64,000 nucleotides of DNA from NCBI RefSeq assembly GCF_022227845.1, contig NZ_JAJNQN010000002.1:248001-312000 (forward strand), in the 5' to 3' direction. Positions 7,693 to 15,738 of this stretch are shown in pieces. The position numbers and the translations under genes are program-made. The DNA comes from Ectothiorhodospira lacustris. GTDB lineage: Bacteria > Pseudomonadota > Gammaproteobacteria > Ectothiorhodospirales > Ectothiorhodospiraceae. The notes under the pieces were generated by a model that did not search any database, was not told the origin of the DNA, and saw only the letters and a list, made by a program, of their open reading frames with translations. Within the stretch, counting starts at the first letter, position 1; every line of letters starts with the position of its first letter.

Positions 7693-7711
7693 GGGGGCGC
7701 TTGACGCCCCC
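7693..7711. terminator. Hairpin between convergent genes
   Basis: GGGGGCG (7693-7699) and CGCCCCC (7705-7711) form a stem around CTTGA, in the 45-base gap between the 7238 gene and the IF-1 gene. It probably works on both strands. Confidence 0.55.
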
Positions 7712-7720
7712 GCGACCGGA

Positions 7721-7945
7721 TCAGTGCTTGTAGCGGTAGCTGATACGGCCCTTGGTGAGGTCGTAGGGAGACATCTCCAGCTTGACCTTGTCGCCGCTGA
7801 CCACGCGAATGCGGTAGCGGCGCATCTTGCCGGAGGCATAGGCCTGCACCTGCACGCCGTTCTCCAGTTCCACGCGAAAACGCTGATCAGGCATCACGTC
7901 GGTGACGGTGCCTTCCATCTCAATGAGATCTTCCTTATTGGACAT
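7721..7945 (-). CDS. infA: Translation initiation factor IF-1-like protein
   Basis: A 74-residue single OB-fold protein that matches IF-1 along its length: [49 protein letters not shown]-1 binds the ribosomal A site during initiation. It is more divergent than the usual copy (YRIRVV where NYIRIL is common, C-terminus RISYRYKH), so it may be a second paralog; whether the genome has another infA cannot be seen here. A likely -10 TATACT lies far upstream (8142-8147), implying a leader of about 190 bases. It is monocistronic and not in the usual clpA/aat neighbourhood. Confidence 0.9.
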   Translation of the reverse strand: MSNKEDLIEMEGTVTDVMPDQRFRVELENGVQVQAYASGKMRRYRIRVVSGDKVKLEMSPYDLTKGRISYRYKH

Positions 7946-8330
7946 AGGGGTACCTCTTTTCTGTCAGGCAGGACGAATGAGGGAATTACGGGTGCCCGGC
8001 CTGAGTGAATGTCAGCTCGGCCCACGGGGCCAGTGCTATGGGGTCGTGCGTCTGCCGGTGCAGCGCAGATAAGGTGGGGCAAGGCGATCTTGATGCCGCT
8101 TGACAGGCCTTGGTGCCCGTCGTTATGCCAAAGACCCGCGCAGTATACATGAATCCGGGCTTATTTTCAGGGGCTTACACGCGACCCCCTGAAAGGCCAC
8201 CGGACAGGGGCCTCGGCATTGAAATTAAGAAATGGCTAATATTCCCCGCTTCCTTTAAAGTAAGCCGCGTTTCATAGGCGCCGGAGTTCGGCTTCGGGCG
8301 CCGCCGGATCAACAACCCACGGGCCATCCG
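7946..8330. other. Divergent intergenic region between the IF-1 and TehA-like genes
   Basis: No gene was found in these 385 bases. On the minus strand TATACT (8142-8147) is a good -10 for the IF-1 gene. A 9-bp hairpin, TTTCAGGGG (8165-8173) with CCCCTGAAA (8186-8194), lies just upstream. The last 80 bases are locally AT-richer and should hold the promoter of the TehA-like gene, but no clear -35/-10 pair was identified. Confidence 0.4.
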
Positions 8331-9287
8331 ATGACATCACAACCGAGACTGCCGCACTTCCCTGTCGCCTGGTTCGCCATGATCATGGGCCTGCTGGGCT
8401 TCGCCATCGTCTGGGACCGGGCCGATGCCCTGCTGGCCGTCCCCCCGGTCATCGGTGATGCCCTGAGGATGCTTGCAGTGGCGGCCATGCTGGCGGTGGC
8501 GGCACTCTATCTGACCAAGCTGGTTCGCTACCGGGAGGCCGTAATCAAGGAACTCAACCACCCTGTCAAGCGCAACTTCTTCGCCACCATCTCCATCAGC
8601 CTGATCCTGCTGTCCATCGCCTTTCTGGAGGATGCGCCCCGCCTCTCCCTGGCGCTCTGGTCCGCGGGCGCGGCACTGCACCTGGCGTTCACCCTGTACG
8701 TGATGTCGGTATGGATCAATCACAACAGCTTTCAGATCCAGCACATGAACCCGGCCTGGTTCATCCCCGTGGTGGGTAACATCCTGGTGCCGGTCGCCGG
8801 AGTGCACCATGCCAGCCCGGAAATTTCCTGGCTGTTCTTCAGCATCGGCCTGGTGTTCTGGATCGTGCTGCTGACCATCGTGTTCTACCGGGTGATCTTC
8901 CACGATCCACTGCCGGAGAGGCTGGTCCCCACCCTGTTCATCCTGGTGGCGCCGCCGGCCGTAGGCTTCATTTCCTACCTGAGCCTGACCGACAGCCTGG
9001 ATCCCTTTGCCCGGGTGCTGTTCTACACCGGCCTGTTCCTGACCCTGCTGCTGTTCTCCCTGGTGGGTCGATTCGGACGCCTGAAGTTCTTCATCTCCTG
9101 GTGGGCCTATTCATTCCCCATGGCGGCCATGACCCTGGCGGCCATCAAGATGCACGGCCTGACCGGCGATCCCTTCCATTACGTGATCGGCGTGGTCATG
9201 ATCGGCGTGCTCACCTTCATCATCGGCGCCCTGCTGATCCGCACGGGCATCGCGATCAGACGCCGGGAGATCTGCGTCGAGGAATGA
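8331..9287 (+). CDS. SLAC1/TehA family anion channel or transporter
   Basis: A 318-residue protein with about ten membrane segments, the size and layout of TehA, a homotrimeric anion channel homologue. Family-typical stretches are visible: MIMGLLGFAIVWDRA in the first span, NHPVKRNFFATISIS, and HMNPAWFIPVVGNILVP. TehA was named for tellurite resistance at high dose; related proteins pass nitrate, chloride or dicarboxylates, so the natural substrate is open. It ends ten bases before the UPF0251 gene, which runs toward it. Confidence 0.88.
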   Translation: MTSQPRLPHFPVAWFAMIMGLLGFAIVWDRADALLAVPPVIGDALRMLAVAAMLAVAALYLTKLVRYREAVIKELNHPVKRNFFATISISLILLSIAFLEDAPRLSLALWSAGAALHLAFTLYVMSVWINHNSFQIQHMNPAWFIPVVGNILVPVAGVHHASPEISWLFFSIGLVFWIVLLTIVFYRVIFHDPLPERLVPTLFILVAPPAVGFISYLSLTDSLDPFARVLFYTGLFLTLLLFSLVGRFGRLKFFISWWAYSFPMAAMTLAAIKMHGLTGDPFHYVIGVVMIGVLTFIIGALLIRTGIAIRRREICVEE

Positions 9288-9296
9288 TCCGGCACC

Positions 9297-9602
9297 TCAT
9301 TCCGGCGGCCCTGCCTGCGGGACATCCGCCATCTCGATCCGGATGGCCTTGCCCTGCAGCAGGGCCTCGGAGACCTTTTTGCGGGCAGAGTCCAGCATGC
9401 GGGAAAACGTGCTGCGGGACACCCCCATACTGTCCGCCGCATCCGCCTGATAGCGGCCTTCCAGGTCCGCCAGACGCAGGGCTTCCACCTCCTCCAGCGC
9501 CAGCACGACTTCCTCCAGATCCCGCAGCGGGATGCCGGCCGGCTTGAAGTAGGTACAGTCGGGACGACAGGTGATCCGGCGTGGACCGCGTGGCCTTGGC
9601 AT
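9297..9602 (-). CDS. UPF0251/DUF134 family DNA-binding protein
   Basis: A 101-residue protein with a sigma-like helix-turn-helix: EEVEALRLADLEGRYQADAAD followed by MGVSRSTFSRMLDSARKKV, the recognition helix. Before it lies a short cysteine pair (ITCRPDCTYFKPAGIP) typical of the family and possibly metal-binding. UPF0251 genes are often neighbours of NifX/NifB-like dinitrogenase-cofactor family genes, as here, where the partner is divergent. It probably controls the shared 80-base intergenic region, where ATATGCGCAT occurs twice. The signal it senses is unknown. Confidence 0.87.
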   Translation of the reverse strand: MPRPRGPRRITCRPDCTYFKPAGIPLRDLEEVVLALEEVEALRLADLEGRYQADAADSMGVSRSTFSRMLDSARKKVSEALLQGKAIRIEMADVPQAGPPE

Positions 9603-9640
9603 GGGCTGCTCCGTGATGGATGCTTGTATCTATTATGGTC

Positions 9641-9690
9641 ATATGCGCATAATTGGCCACGAATCATGATGGAGAAACCAATATGCGCAT
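9641..9690. repeat. Repeated ATATGCGCAT in the UPF0251/NifX-like divergent region
   Basis: ATATGCGCAT occurs at 9641-9650 and again at 9681-9690, 40 bases apart. The first copy contains the palindrome TATGCGCATA (9642-9651). The second includes the start codon of the NifX-like gene, so part of the match could be chance from coding. The pair is a candidate operator for the UPF0251 regulator. Confidence 0.35.
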
Positions 9691-10036
9691 TGCCGTGACG
9701 AGCCAGAATTTTCGCACCATCACCGGTCATGCGGGCAAGTGCCGGCGCTTTCTGGTCTTCGGACCGGGCGCGGCGGATGCCCCGGAGGAATTGCAACGCC
9801 TGGATCTGCCCATGGAGATGGCCCTGCACGAACACCGGGGACAATCGCATCCGCTCTTCGAGTTGGGGCTCACGGATCTGGTCACCCAGGGGGCCGGCCC
9901 CGGCTTCATGCGGCGCCTGGCGGCTCAGGGTATTCGGGTACACGTGACCAGCGCCACGGACCCGACCTCCGCGGTGCGCAGTCTGCTGGCAGGAGAGCCC
10001 CTGCCGCAGCCACTGGAGGGGGCCTGTCGGCATTGA
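9683..10036 (+). CDS. NifX/NifB-like dinitrogenase iron-molybdenum cofactor family protein
   Basis: A 117-residue single-domain protein of the family that binds Fe-S or FeMo cofactor precursors. Visible features are the opening strand MRIAVTSQNF, the TGHAGKCRRFLVF segment with the HAG motif, and the closing GIRVHVTSATDPTSAVRSLL. It contains both a free cysteine near residue 20 and one near the C-terminus. Not all members serve nitrogenase; many accompany a UPF0251 regulator, as here. The ATG follows GGAG. An ABC1-kinase remnant begins right after its stop. Confidence 0.85.
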   Translation: MRIAVTSQNFRTITGHAGKCRRFLVFGPGAADAPEELQRLDLPMEMALHEHRGQSHPLFELGLTDLVTQGAGPGFMRRLAAQGIRVHVTSATDPTSAVRSLLAGEPLPQPLEGACRH

Positions 10037-10299
10037 AGCGCCCACCGGGCGGCGCTGGAAGATGACCGGGATACCCTGCACGAGGCATGCGCCACCCAGG
10101 GCCTTATGATTTTGGTGCCTCGGACCTGTTCGAGCGGGTCTATCACCGCGGCCGCGAACTGTTCCTGGACGACCGCTTCCGCAATACACCAGTCCCCGGC
10201 ACCCTGTTCCTGCACCGCAAATTCATGGGTACCTTTATGCTGTGCAGGCAGCTGCGGGCACGGGTGGATATCGGCCGGATGCTGGCAGATCACCTCTGA
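10037..10299 (+). pseudogene. Remnant of an ABC1/UbiB-type kinase
   Basis: Two pieces of an ABC1-family kinase C-terminus lie in different frames. From 10037 one frame reads HRAALEDDRDTLHEACATQG, like the helix that follows the kinase core. After about 10090 another frame reads PYDFGASDLFERVYHRG and then TLFLHRKFMGTFMLCRQLRARVDI, which is the conserved family C-terminus. The kinase core, KxGQ motif and ATP site are absent. So the gene has lost its 5' part and suffered an internal deletion with a frameshift. The second piece might still be read from the ATG at 10087 as a 70-residue peptide. Its end overlaps the convergent cyclase gene by ten bases. Confidence 0.6.
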
Positions 10300-11975
10300 T
10301 CCCGGGGCCGCTCGCGACGCGTCACCTTGATGCGATACATGGCCTCATCGGCCCGATTGAGCAAATCCTGGGGCTTATCTCCGGGCCGGGCCCTCGCCAC
10401 GCCGACGCTGCAGCCCACATTCACCATGTGTCCCTTGGCCTCAATGGGCAGGGAGATCTGCTCTTCCGCCCGCAAGGCCAGCTTGCGGGAATCGGGCCTT
10501 CTGCCATCGCTTTCCGAAAGCAGCAGGGCAAATTCGTCCCCCCCCAGGCGGGCCGCGATATCCTCACCACGCACCAGGTTACGCAGGCGCTCCGCCACCA
10601 CCTGCAGCACGATGTCTCCCGCCTCATGCCCGAGACGGTCATTGACAGGCTTGAACCCATCCAGATCCAGATAGAGCAGCGTCAGATTGCCGTCCTTTTC
10701 GCGACGTCTCTCCATATGGCGCTCCAGCACTTCCATGAACCGGCGCCGGTTTATCAGTCCGGTGAGCGCGTCATTATTGGCAAGGTCGGCCAGCTTTTGC
10801 TGTGTGCGGCGACGATCCGCCACCTCCCGGCTCAGGTCCTGGGTGCGACGGATGATGATGCCGGCGGCCAAGTTGAAGGAGCGAGCCAGATCAGTGAACT
10901 CCCCCCATAATGGCTCCTTCACGAAGACGTTGCCCTGATGCTTTCGCAGAGCCTGTGTAGCCTGGGTCAGCAGACTCACCGGCCGTGAGATCATGCGCGT
11001 GAACGCCAGAGCCATGAGCAGACAGAGCGGCAGAACAAACAGCACCATCATCAGCAGCAACCGCATCTGTTCCCTGAACGCGGCCTTCAAAACCTGAAGG
11101 GACACGTAAACCACCACTTCCCCCAGATCATGCGTCAGGGGCAACGCTATCAGCAGATGGTCACAGACACGGAGCGGCCCGGCACCGGTGACGGACGGAA
11201 TCTCGCCTAGCGCACCGCAGATATCGAGATCCTGGTCGGAATCGATGCCGAAGATACGAGTGCCTTCCACACCGCTGCGCAACAGCAACAGGGTTTTTCC
11301 ACCCAGGTCCTCGTAAGGGAAGTCTTCCAGCAGGGTCAGCAGATCGTCCGCCAGCACCAGCAGGTGCAAGCTGCCGATCTCGTTGTCATTAAGTACCAGG
11401 GGGCCGTTGACCCAGAGCCTGGGTGGGCCGCCCTTGTCCGACCGGAAGACCTCGATACTGATCGCCGAGCCCTGCAGATAAGGCGGCTGTATGTCGACCT
11501 CATCCAGGCGCCCGGCATGGCGCACCCCCGTCACGGGATCGCCCTGGGCATCACGAATCCAGATCCCACCGAGTTTGTCCACGGGCGCCAGGGCATCCCG
11601 CAGGATGCGCTCGATGAGGCCGCGATGGACGGGTTCTCCGGTCTGCAGATAAGCCTGCAGGCTCAGGCGCATCTGGGTGCGGCTGGCCACCAGTTCCAGG
11701 TGATCGGTCATGCGCTCGAACTCCAGGTTCAGCCGCCGCTGCTGAACCTGGGCGACACGTTCCACGCCCGCTTTCGCAAGGGACAGGGTAAGCGCACGGG
11801 TATGGTGGTACTGCGCCAGGAACAGCAATCCCTGGGGAACCAGGGCCACCAGCAGAAACGCCATCAGCAACCGGGGTCGCAGTCCCAGGCCGCGCCACCG
11901 GCGACGCACCCTTGCACGGGGTGTTACAGGCTTTTCCTGCCGTCTGGTGTCATTGCCCTGACCGGCAAGTCCCAT
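10290..11975 (-). CDS. Membrane diguanylate cyclase with periplasmic sensor, HAMP and GGDEF
   Basis: A 561-residue protein: a first membrane span near residues 35-55, a large periplasmic sensing region (Cache-like, about 55-305), a second span (LLLMMVLFVLPLCLLMALAF), a HAMP linker with ISRPVSLLTQATQAL, a coiled segment and a C-terminal GGDEF domain. The active site GGDEF is at 478-482 and the RxxD feedback site (RGED) precedes it by five residues, so it should make c-di-GMP in response to an external signal. I chose the ATG at 11975 because AGGAG is eight bases upstream; the ORF is open 14 codons further. It is the second of three cyclases in this region. Confidence 0.9.
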   Translation of the reverse strand: MGLAGQGNDTRRQEKPVTPRARVRRRWRGLGLRPRLLMAFLLVALVPQGLLFLAQYHHTRALTLSLAKAGVERVAQVQQRRLNLEFERMTDHLELVASRTQMRLSLQAYLQTGEPVHRGLIERILRDALAPVDKLGGIWIRDAQGDPVTGVRHAGRLDEVDIQPPYLQGSAISIEVFRSDKGGPPRLWVNGPLVLNDNEIGSLHLLVLADDLLTLLEDFPYEDLGGKTLLLLRSGVEGTRIFGIDSDQDLDICGALGEIPSVTGAGPLRVCDHLLIALPLTHDLGEVVVYVSLQVLKAAFREQMRLLLMMVLFVLPLCLLMALAFTRMISRPVSLLTQATQALRKHQGNVFVKEPLWGEFTDLARSFNLAAGIIIRRTQDLSREVADRRRTQQKLADLANNDALTGLINRRRFMEVLERHMERRREKDGNLTLLYLDLDGFKPVNDRLGHEAGDIVLQVVAERLRNLVRGEDIAARLGGDEFALLLSESDGRRPDSRKLALRAEEQISLPIEAKGHMVNVGCSVGVARARPGDKPQDLLNRADEAMYRIKVTRRERPRDQR

Positions 11976-12109
11976 ATCAGCTGCTCCTGCGGGACGGGAT
12001 CCCATCTGCAATGGCACACAATAGCGCCGTCAGAGGCCGTTGCAAATCACCGTGAACCAACAAAAGACACGCCTGCCAAACCAGAGAGTCCCTCACGGAG
12101 CATCCGGTG

Positions 12110-12811
12110 ATGATCAAGACAAGACGTTCCCATGAACGCGGCCATGCCGATCACGGCTGGCTGCAGTCCCGTCACGCCTTCTCCTTCGCCGATTACCACG
12201 ACCCGGCGTGGATGGGCTGGGGCAATCTGCGCGTCATCAACGAAGACCATATCGCGGCGGGCGGCGGTTTCGATACCCACGGGCACCGGGACATGGAGAT
12301 CATCACCTACGTGATCAGCGGTGAACTGGCCCACCGGGACAGCCTGGGCAACGGCACCGCCATTCCCCCGGGCGATGTGCAGCGCATGAGCGCCGGCAGC
12401 GGCATCCGTCACAGCGAGTTCAATCACGCCCCGGACCGGGCCACCCACCTGCTGCAGATCTGGATCCTCCCCGACCGCAAGGGCATCCCGCCCAGCTACG
12501 AACAGAAACACTTTACTGACGAGGAAAAGCGCGGACAGCTACGCCTGCTGGCCTCACCGGACGGCGCCCAGGGCGCCGTGACCCTCCACGCGGATGCACG
12601 CCTGCTGGCAGGGCTGTTCGACGGGGCGGAACACGCCGAGTTGGACCTGGACCCGCAACGCAGATACTACGTGCATCTGGTCAAAGGTTCGCTCGCCGCC
12701 AATGCCCATCGCCTGGAGAGTGGGGACGCCCTGCTCCTGTCCGGGGAGACACAGCTTGTGCTGAGTGACGGCGACGCGGCCGAGGTGCTGGTGTTCGACC
12801 TGGCGGCCTGA
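12110..12811 (+). CDS. Pirin family protein (YhhW-like quercetinase)
   Basis: A 233-residue bicupin. The N-terminal cupin carries the metal ligands DTHGHRDMEII and a later HSEFNH segment, and the RMSAGSGIRHSE stretch is the pirin signature. Bacterial pirins of this size resemble E. coli YhhW, which can cleave quercetin in vitro; the physiological substrate is not known. The ATG is preceded by GGAG nine bases upstream; a GTG directly before it is an alternative start. The gene runs in the same direction as the SRPBCC and LOV genes that follow after 78 bases. Confidence 0.92.
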   Translation: MIKTRRSHERGHADHGWLQSRHAFSFADYHDPAWMGWGNLRVINEDHIAAGGGFDTHGHRDMEIITYVISGELAHRDSLGNGTAIPPGDVQRMSAGSGIRHSEFNHAPDRATHLLQIWILPDRKGIPPSYEQKHFTDEEKRGQLRLLASPDGAQGAVTLHADARLLAGLFDGAEHAELDLDPQRRYYVHLVKGSLAANAHRLESGDALLLSGETQLVLSDGDAAEVLVFDLAA

Positions 12812-12889
12812 AGGAATGCCCGCCTCGAACCTTTGTGATGCCAGCAGCTATACTCACCTTGGACAAGGGTTTCCGGAGACCGCCCGGCC

Positions 12890-13360
12890 ATGGTCAAGGC
12901 CCAGACGCGCACACTGATAAGACGCCCCCTGGAGCAAGTCTTTCGTTTCGTTGTCGAAGACTTCGTCACCAACTACCCGCGCTGGTCGCCCGAAGTGAAA
13001 AGTCTGCGGGTGCTCACCGATGGCCCCGTGCAAGTGGGCTGGACCGGCCGTCAAGTACGGGTGGATCAGGGGCGACGCACCGAGTCCGACTTCAGGGTGA
13101 TCGCGCTGGAACCGGGCCGGCAGGTGACCTTTCGTGGACTGAATGATCCCTATCGCATTGACTACCGGTTCGAACCCCGGGACCAGCACACCGAACTGCA
13201 CTTCAGTTTTGAGTTGGGGAAACTGAGCCTGCCCCTGCGCCCCTTCGAGAAACTCATCCGCCTGGCGGTGCAGGAAGGCACCGAGCGGACGGTACGCAAT
13301 CTCAAGGGGCTGGTCGAGGCGGAAATCGAGCCCCAGGCCCCCTCCCCCTCAGCGGCCTGA
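12890..13360 (+). CDS. SRPBCC/START-like domain protein
   Basis: A 156-residue protein with a polyketide-cyclase or START-like ligand-binding fold: an opening strand RTLIRRPLEQVFRFV, a long central sheet (VGWTGRQVRVDQGRRTES, RQVTFRGL, ELHFSFEL) and a long C-terminal helix ending RTVRNLKGLVEAEI. No catalytic residues can be assigned, and the ligand is unknown. It is followed after 35 bases by the LOV photoreceptor gene in the same orientation, so the two may form an operon. A role in carrying a hydrophobic ligand is only the family default. Confidence 0.82.
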   Translation: MVKAQTRTLIRRPLEQVFRFVVEDFVTNYPRWSPEVKSLRVLTDGPVQVGWTGRQVRVDQGRRTESDFRVIALEPGRQVTFRGLNDPYRIDYRFEPRDQHTELHFSFELGKLSLPLRPFEKLIRLAVQEGTERTVRNLKGLVEAEIEPQAPSPSAA

Positions 13361-13395
13361 AACCTGCCCTGTTCAACCTTCAGAGTCATCGCCCC

Positions 13396-13860
13396 ATGGA
13401 CTTCATTCCTGAAAAAGACGCCTCCGGCCTGATCCCTTCCGTACTCGCCCAGATTCTGGATACCTGCGTCAACGGCGTGACCCTTTCGGACCCGGATCTA
13501 CCTGACAACCCCATTGTCTACGCCAACACGGTGTTCGAGCACATGACCGGCTACACGCGGGCGGAAATCATTGGTCATAACTGCCGTTTTCTGCAGGGGG
13601 AGGACCGGGAGCAGCCGGCCATCGAGGCAATCCGCAAGGCGCTGACGGAAAGACGGGAGGTGGAAGTCACCCTGCGCAATTACCGCAAGGACGGCACCCT
13701 GTTCCATAACCGCCTGAACATCCGGCCCCTGTTCGACGCCTCCGGCAGACTGATCTATTTCCTGGGTGTGCAGTATGACGTCACCGACCTGGTGAATGCC
13801 CGGACCGAGGTGGCCCGACTGGAAGCCCTGCTCCGGCAGGGGGCTAGCCAGCCTGGCTGA
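13396..13860 (+). CDS. Short LOV blue-light photoreceptor
   Basis: A 154-residue stand-alone LOV domain that should bind FMN and form a cysteinyl adduct in blue light. The hallmark GHNCRFLQG is at 60-68 with the photoactive Cys63. The flavin-contact residues are present: Asn95 in NYRKDGT, Asn105 in HNRLNIRP, and Gln126 in FLGVQYDVT. Short helical extensions flank the core (residues 1-25 and 130-150), as in short LOV proteins, and no output domain is fused. It must therefore signal through a partner. Candidates are the PAS-PAS-GGDEF cyclase just downstream on the other strand and the SRPBCC protein upstream; this link is inference. Confidence 0.92.
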   Translation: MDFIPEKDASGLIPSVLAQILDTCVNGVTLSDPDLPDNPIVYANTVFEHMTGYTRAEIIGHNCRFLQGEDREQPAIEAIRKALTERREVEVTLRNYRKDGTLFHNRLNIRPLFDASGRLIYFLGVQYDVTDLVNARTEVARLEALLRQGASQPG

Positions 13861-13904
13861 AATACCTGCCCGGGCCATTCCAGCCCCTCTCCCCTCATCC
13901 CCAA

Positions 13905-13929
13905 CCCTTCTGCCCCAAGGGGAGAAGGG
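13905..13929 (+). terminator. Hairpin downstream of the LOV gene
   Basis: CCCTTCT then CCCC (13905-13916, one unpaired G) pairs with GGGG then AGAAGGG (13919-13929). It lies 44 bases after the LOV stop inside a pyrimidine-rich stretch of a type often seen between proteobacterial genes. It probably ends or stabilises the LOV transcript. Confidence 0.45.
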
Positions 13930-13961
13930 AGTGTCTGTGGACGAACCCGGATTCATGCGTC

Positions 13962-13981
13962 ATTCCCGCGCACGCGGGAAT
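13962..13981. repeat. Dispersed repeat ATTCCC-N8-GGGAAT
   Basis: A 20-bp inverted repeat with ATTCCC and GGGAAT arms, inner bases also pairing, and the flanks GTC and CCAGG. The same motif in the opposite orientation occurs at 34176-34195. It has the layout of the neisserial dRS3 element and of related intergenic repeats in other proteobacteria. Confidence 0.7.
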
Positions 13982-14278
13982 CCAGGCACTGATCGAGAAT
14001 CCTCGACCCCGCTTTCGCGGGAGTGTCGGCACAGGACAGGTACTTGAGCCGCCCCCTAAACTGTGGACAAAACTGTGGATGTCATGTCGATACCCTGATC
14101 ACCTTCGGGCACCGACGCCATGACAGTAAACAGAACAAAAAAATATAGCATTGATTTAAAAAGACTAAACCACTCAACACTCAAAGACTTCCGACCGCGG
14201 GAAAGGCGATCCCGAGCCAAGGCCAACCATGGCAAGCCTGTGCATAACTGCCCCTGAAATAACAGGCCCGGACGAATC
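13982..14278. other. Intergenic region with DnaA-box-like 9-mers
   Basis: No gene was found. TGTGGACAA (14062-14070), TGTGGATGT (14074-14082) and TGTGCATAA (14239-14247) resemble DnaA boxes but none is perfect. A short AT-rich stretch lies near 14130-14165. It separates the LOV gene from the convergent PAS-PAS-GGDEF gene. Confidence 0.3.
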
Positions 14279-15607
14279 TCAGGTGATGGCAGGAATGCTG
14301 ACAACCTGGTTTCTTCCCTGATGCTTGGCCTGGTATAGGGCCAGGTCCGCACGTCGCAACAGATCATCGGGATGACGATCCGAAGACTGACAATGGGTCA
14401 GGCCGAAGCTGGCCGTAACACCAAACGGGACATCCCTCGCACCGCTCAGCCGGATGGCCGCCACGTCCGCCCGGATCTCCTCCCCCAGCCAGAAAGCCTG
14501 GTCCAGCAAGGTATCCGGCAGGAAGATCACGAACTCCTCGCCCCCCAGACGCGCCGAGACATCCGTGCGGCGCAAACGCGCTTTAAGGATGCCTGCGAAG
14601 GCGATCAGGACCTCATCGCCCTTGGCATGACCGTGCCGGTCGTTGATGGCCTTGAACTTATCCAGGTCCACCATGATCAGGCAGAACGGGGAGGCTGTCC
14701 TGCCGAACCGGTCCAACTCCCGGGATACCACGTCGAAAAAATAGCGCCGGTTGAACAGACCGGTCAGGGCATCGCGGATGCTCATTTCCCGCAGTTCTTG
14801 TTCCAGTTGCTTCTGGCGGGTGATGTCCATGACCAGACCATGCCAGAGGGTTCCCCCTTCAGGGGTCCGTTCCGGGGTGGACTGCCCATGCAGCCAGCGA
14901 ACATCTCCGTTCACGCAGACCCGGTAATCAACGCTCCAGAACGTCTGCGTACGCTCCGACGCTTCGACACTCTGCATCACCCGTTCGACGTCATCGGGAT
15001 GAAAGACGTTCAGCAGCCTGTCCAGATCATTCTCCACATCCCCGGGATCGACACCAAAGAGATCCCGCATCTGATGGCTGGCATAGGGTATGCGATAACG
15101 CCCGTCGGCACGGCGTTCAAACTGATAGATCATGCCTGGCGCCACCTCGGCGATCTTGCGCAATGTTTCTTCCACCTTCTGCTGTCGGGTGATGTCCAGC
15201 GCGGCACCGGCAATGTGCCTTAGCCGCCCCTCCTTGAAGACTTTGCGGCAGGTATCCTCAACCCAGATGTAACTGCCTTCGTGGGTCATGATCCGATAAC
15301 GACGGTTAAGATCCCGGGTTGAATCCCCCTGTAGCCAGACCTCGAATTGAGCCAGGGTGGGCGCCACGTCATCGGGATGCACAAGATGGAACCACCCCCC
15401 GGAGGCGGTGAGTTTCTCGTCATCGATACGCAGGAACAGGCGTAGATTGGGTGAAATGTACTCGATGCGGTAAGGAGGGACGGCTTCGGTGTAATAAACC
15501 ACGGCCGGAGACAGCCGGAGTATCTCGTCCAGCATCGCTGGGAGGCCGGAAGAATCCGTCGGTTTGCTGTCTTCGGCGTCGAACGAGGCGTTCACCGGGG
15601 TTGCCAA
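14279..15607 (-). CDS. Diguanylate cyclase, PAS-PAS-GGDEF
   Basis: A 442-residue soluble protein with two PAS domains, each followed by the typical PAC ending (GAALDITRQQ near 140 and GLVMDITRQK near 270), and a C-terminal GGDEF domain. The active site is GGEEF at 355-359, with the RxxD feedback site (RRTD) five residues before it. It should make c-di-GMP under control of a cytosolic signal; no chromophore-ligating residue stands out in the PAS domains. The start is a TTG with a purine-rich AAGGTGG upstream. It faces the short LOV gene across a 418-base gap, which makes light input through that protein possible but unproven. Confidence 0.92.
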   Translation of the reverse strand: MATPVNASFDAEDSKPTDSSGLPAMLDEILRLSPAVVYYTEAVPPYRIEYISPNLRLFLRIDDEKLTASGGWFHLVHPDDVAPTLAQFEVWLQGDSTRDLNRRYRIMTHEGSYIWVEDTCRKVFKEGRLRHIAGAALDITRQQKVEETLRKIAEVAPGMIYQFERRADGRYRIPYASHQMRDLFGVDPGDVENDLDRLLNVFHPDDVERVMQSVEASERTQTFWSVDYRVCVNGDVRWLHGQSTPERTPEGGTLWHGLVMDITRQKQLEQELREMSIRDALTGLFNRRYFFDVVSRELDRFGRTASPFCLIMVDLDKFKAINDRHGHAKGDEVLIAFAGILKARLRRTDVSARLGGEEFVIFLPDTLLDQAFWLGEEIRADVAAIRLSGARDVPFGVTASFGLTHCQSSDRHPDDLLRRADLALYQAKHQGRNQVVSIPAIT

Positions 15608-15738
15608 GAGAGATCCACCTTAAGAGGGAACCACGAATTTACCTTAGCAGATTTGCCGACATGGTAAGGCACATCATTCAAACCCTACCTGCCCCGCCCC
15701 TCACCGGTCAGGGGCGGAACAACCACCTTGCCCGTGTC

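Noticed and set aside
8041-8100. Possible tRNA-like fold upstream of the IF-1 gene
   Set aside because: No T-loop sequence and no consistent acceptor stem.
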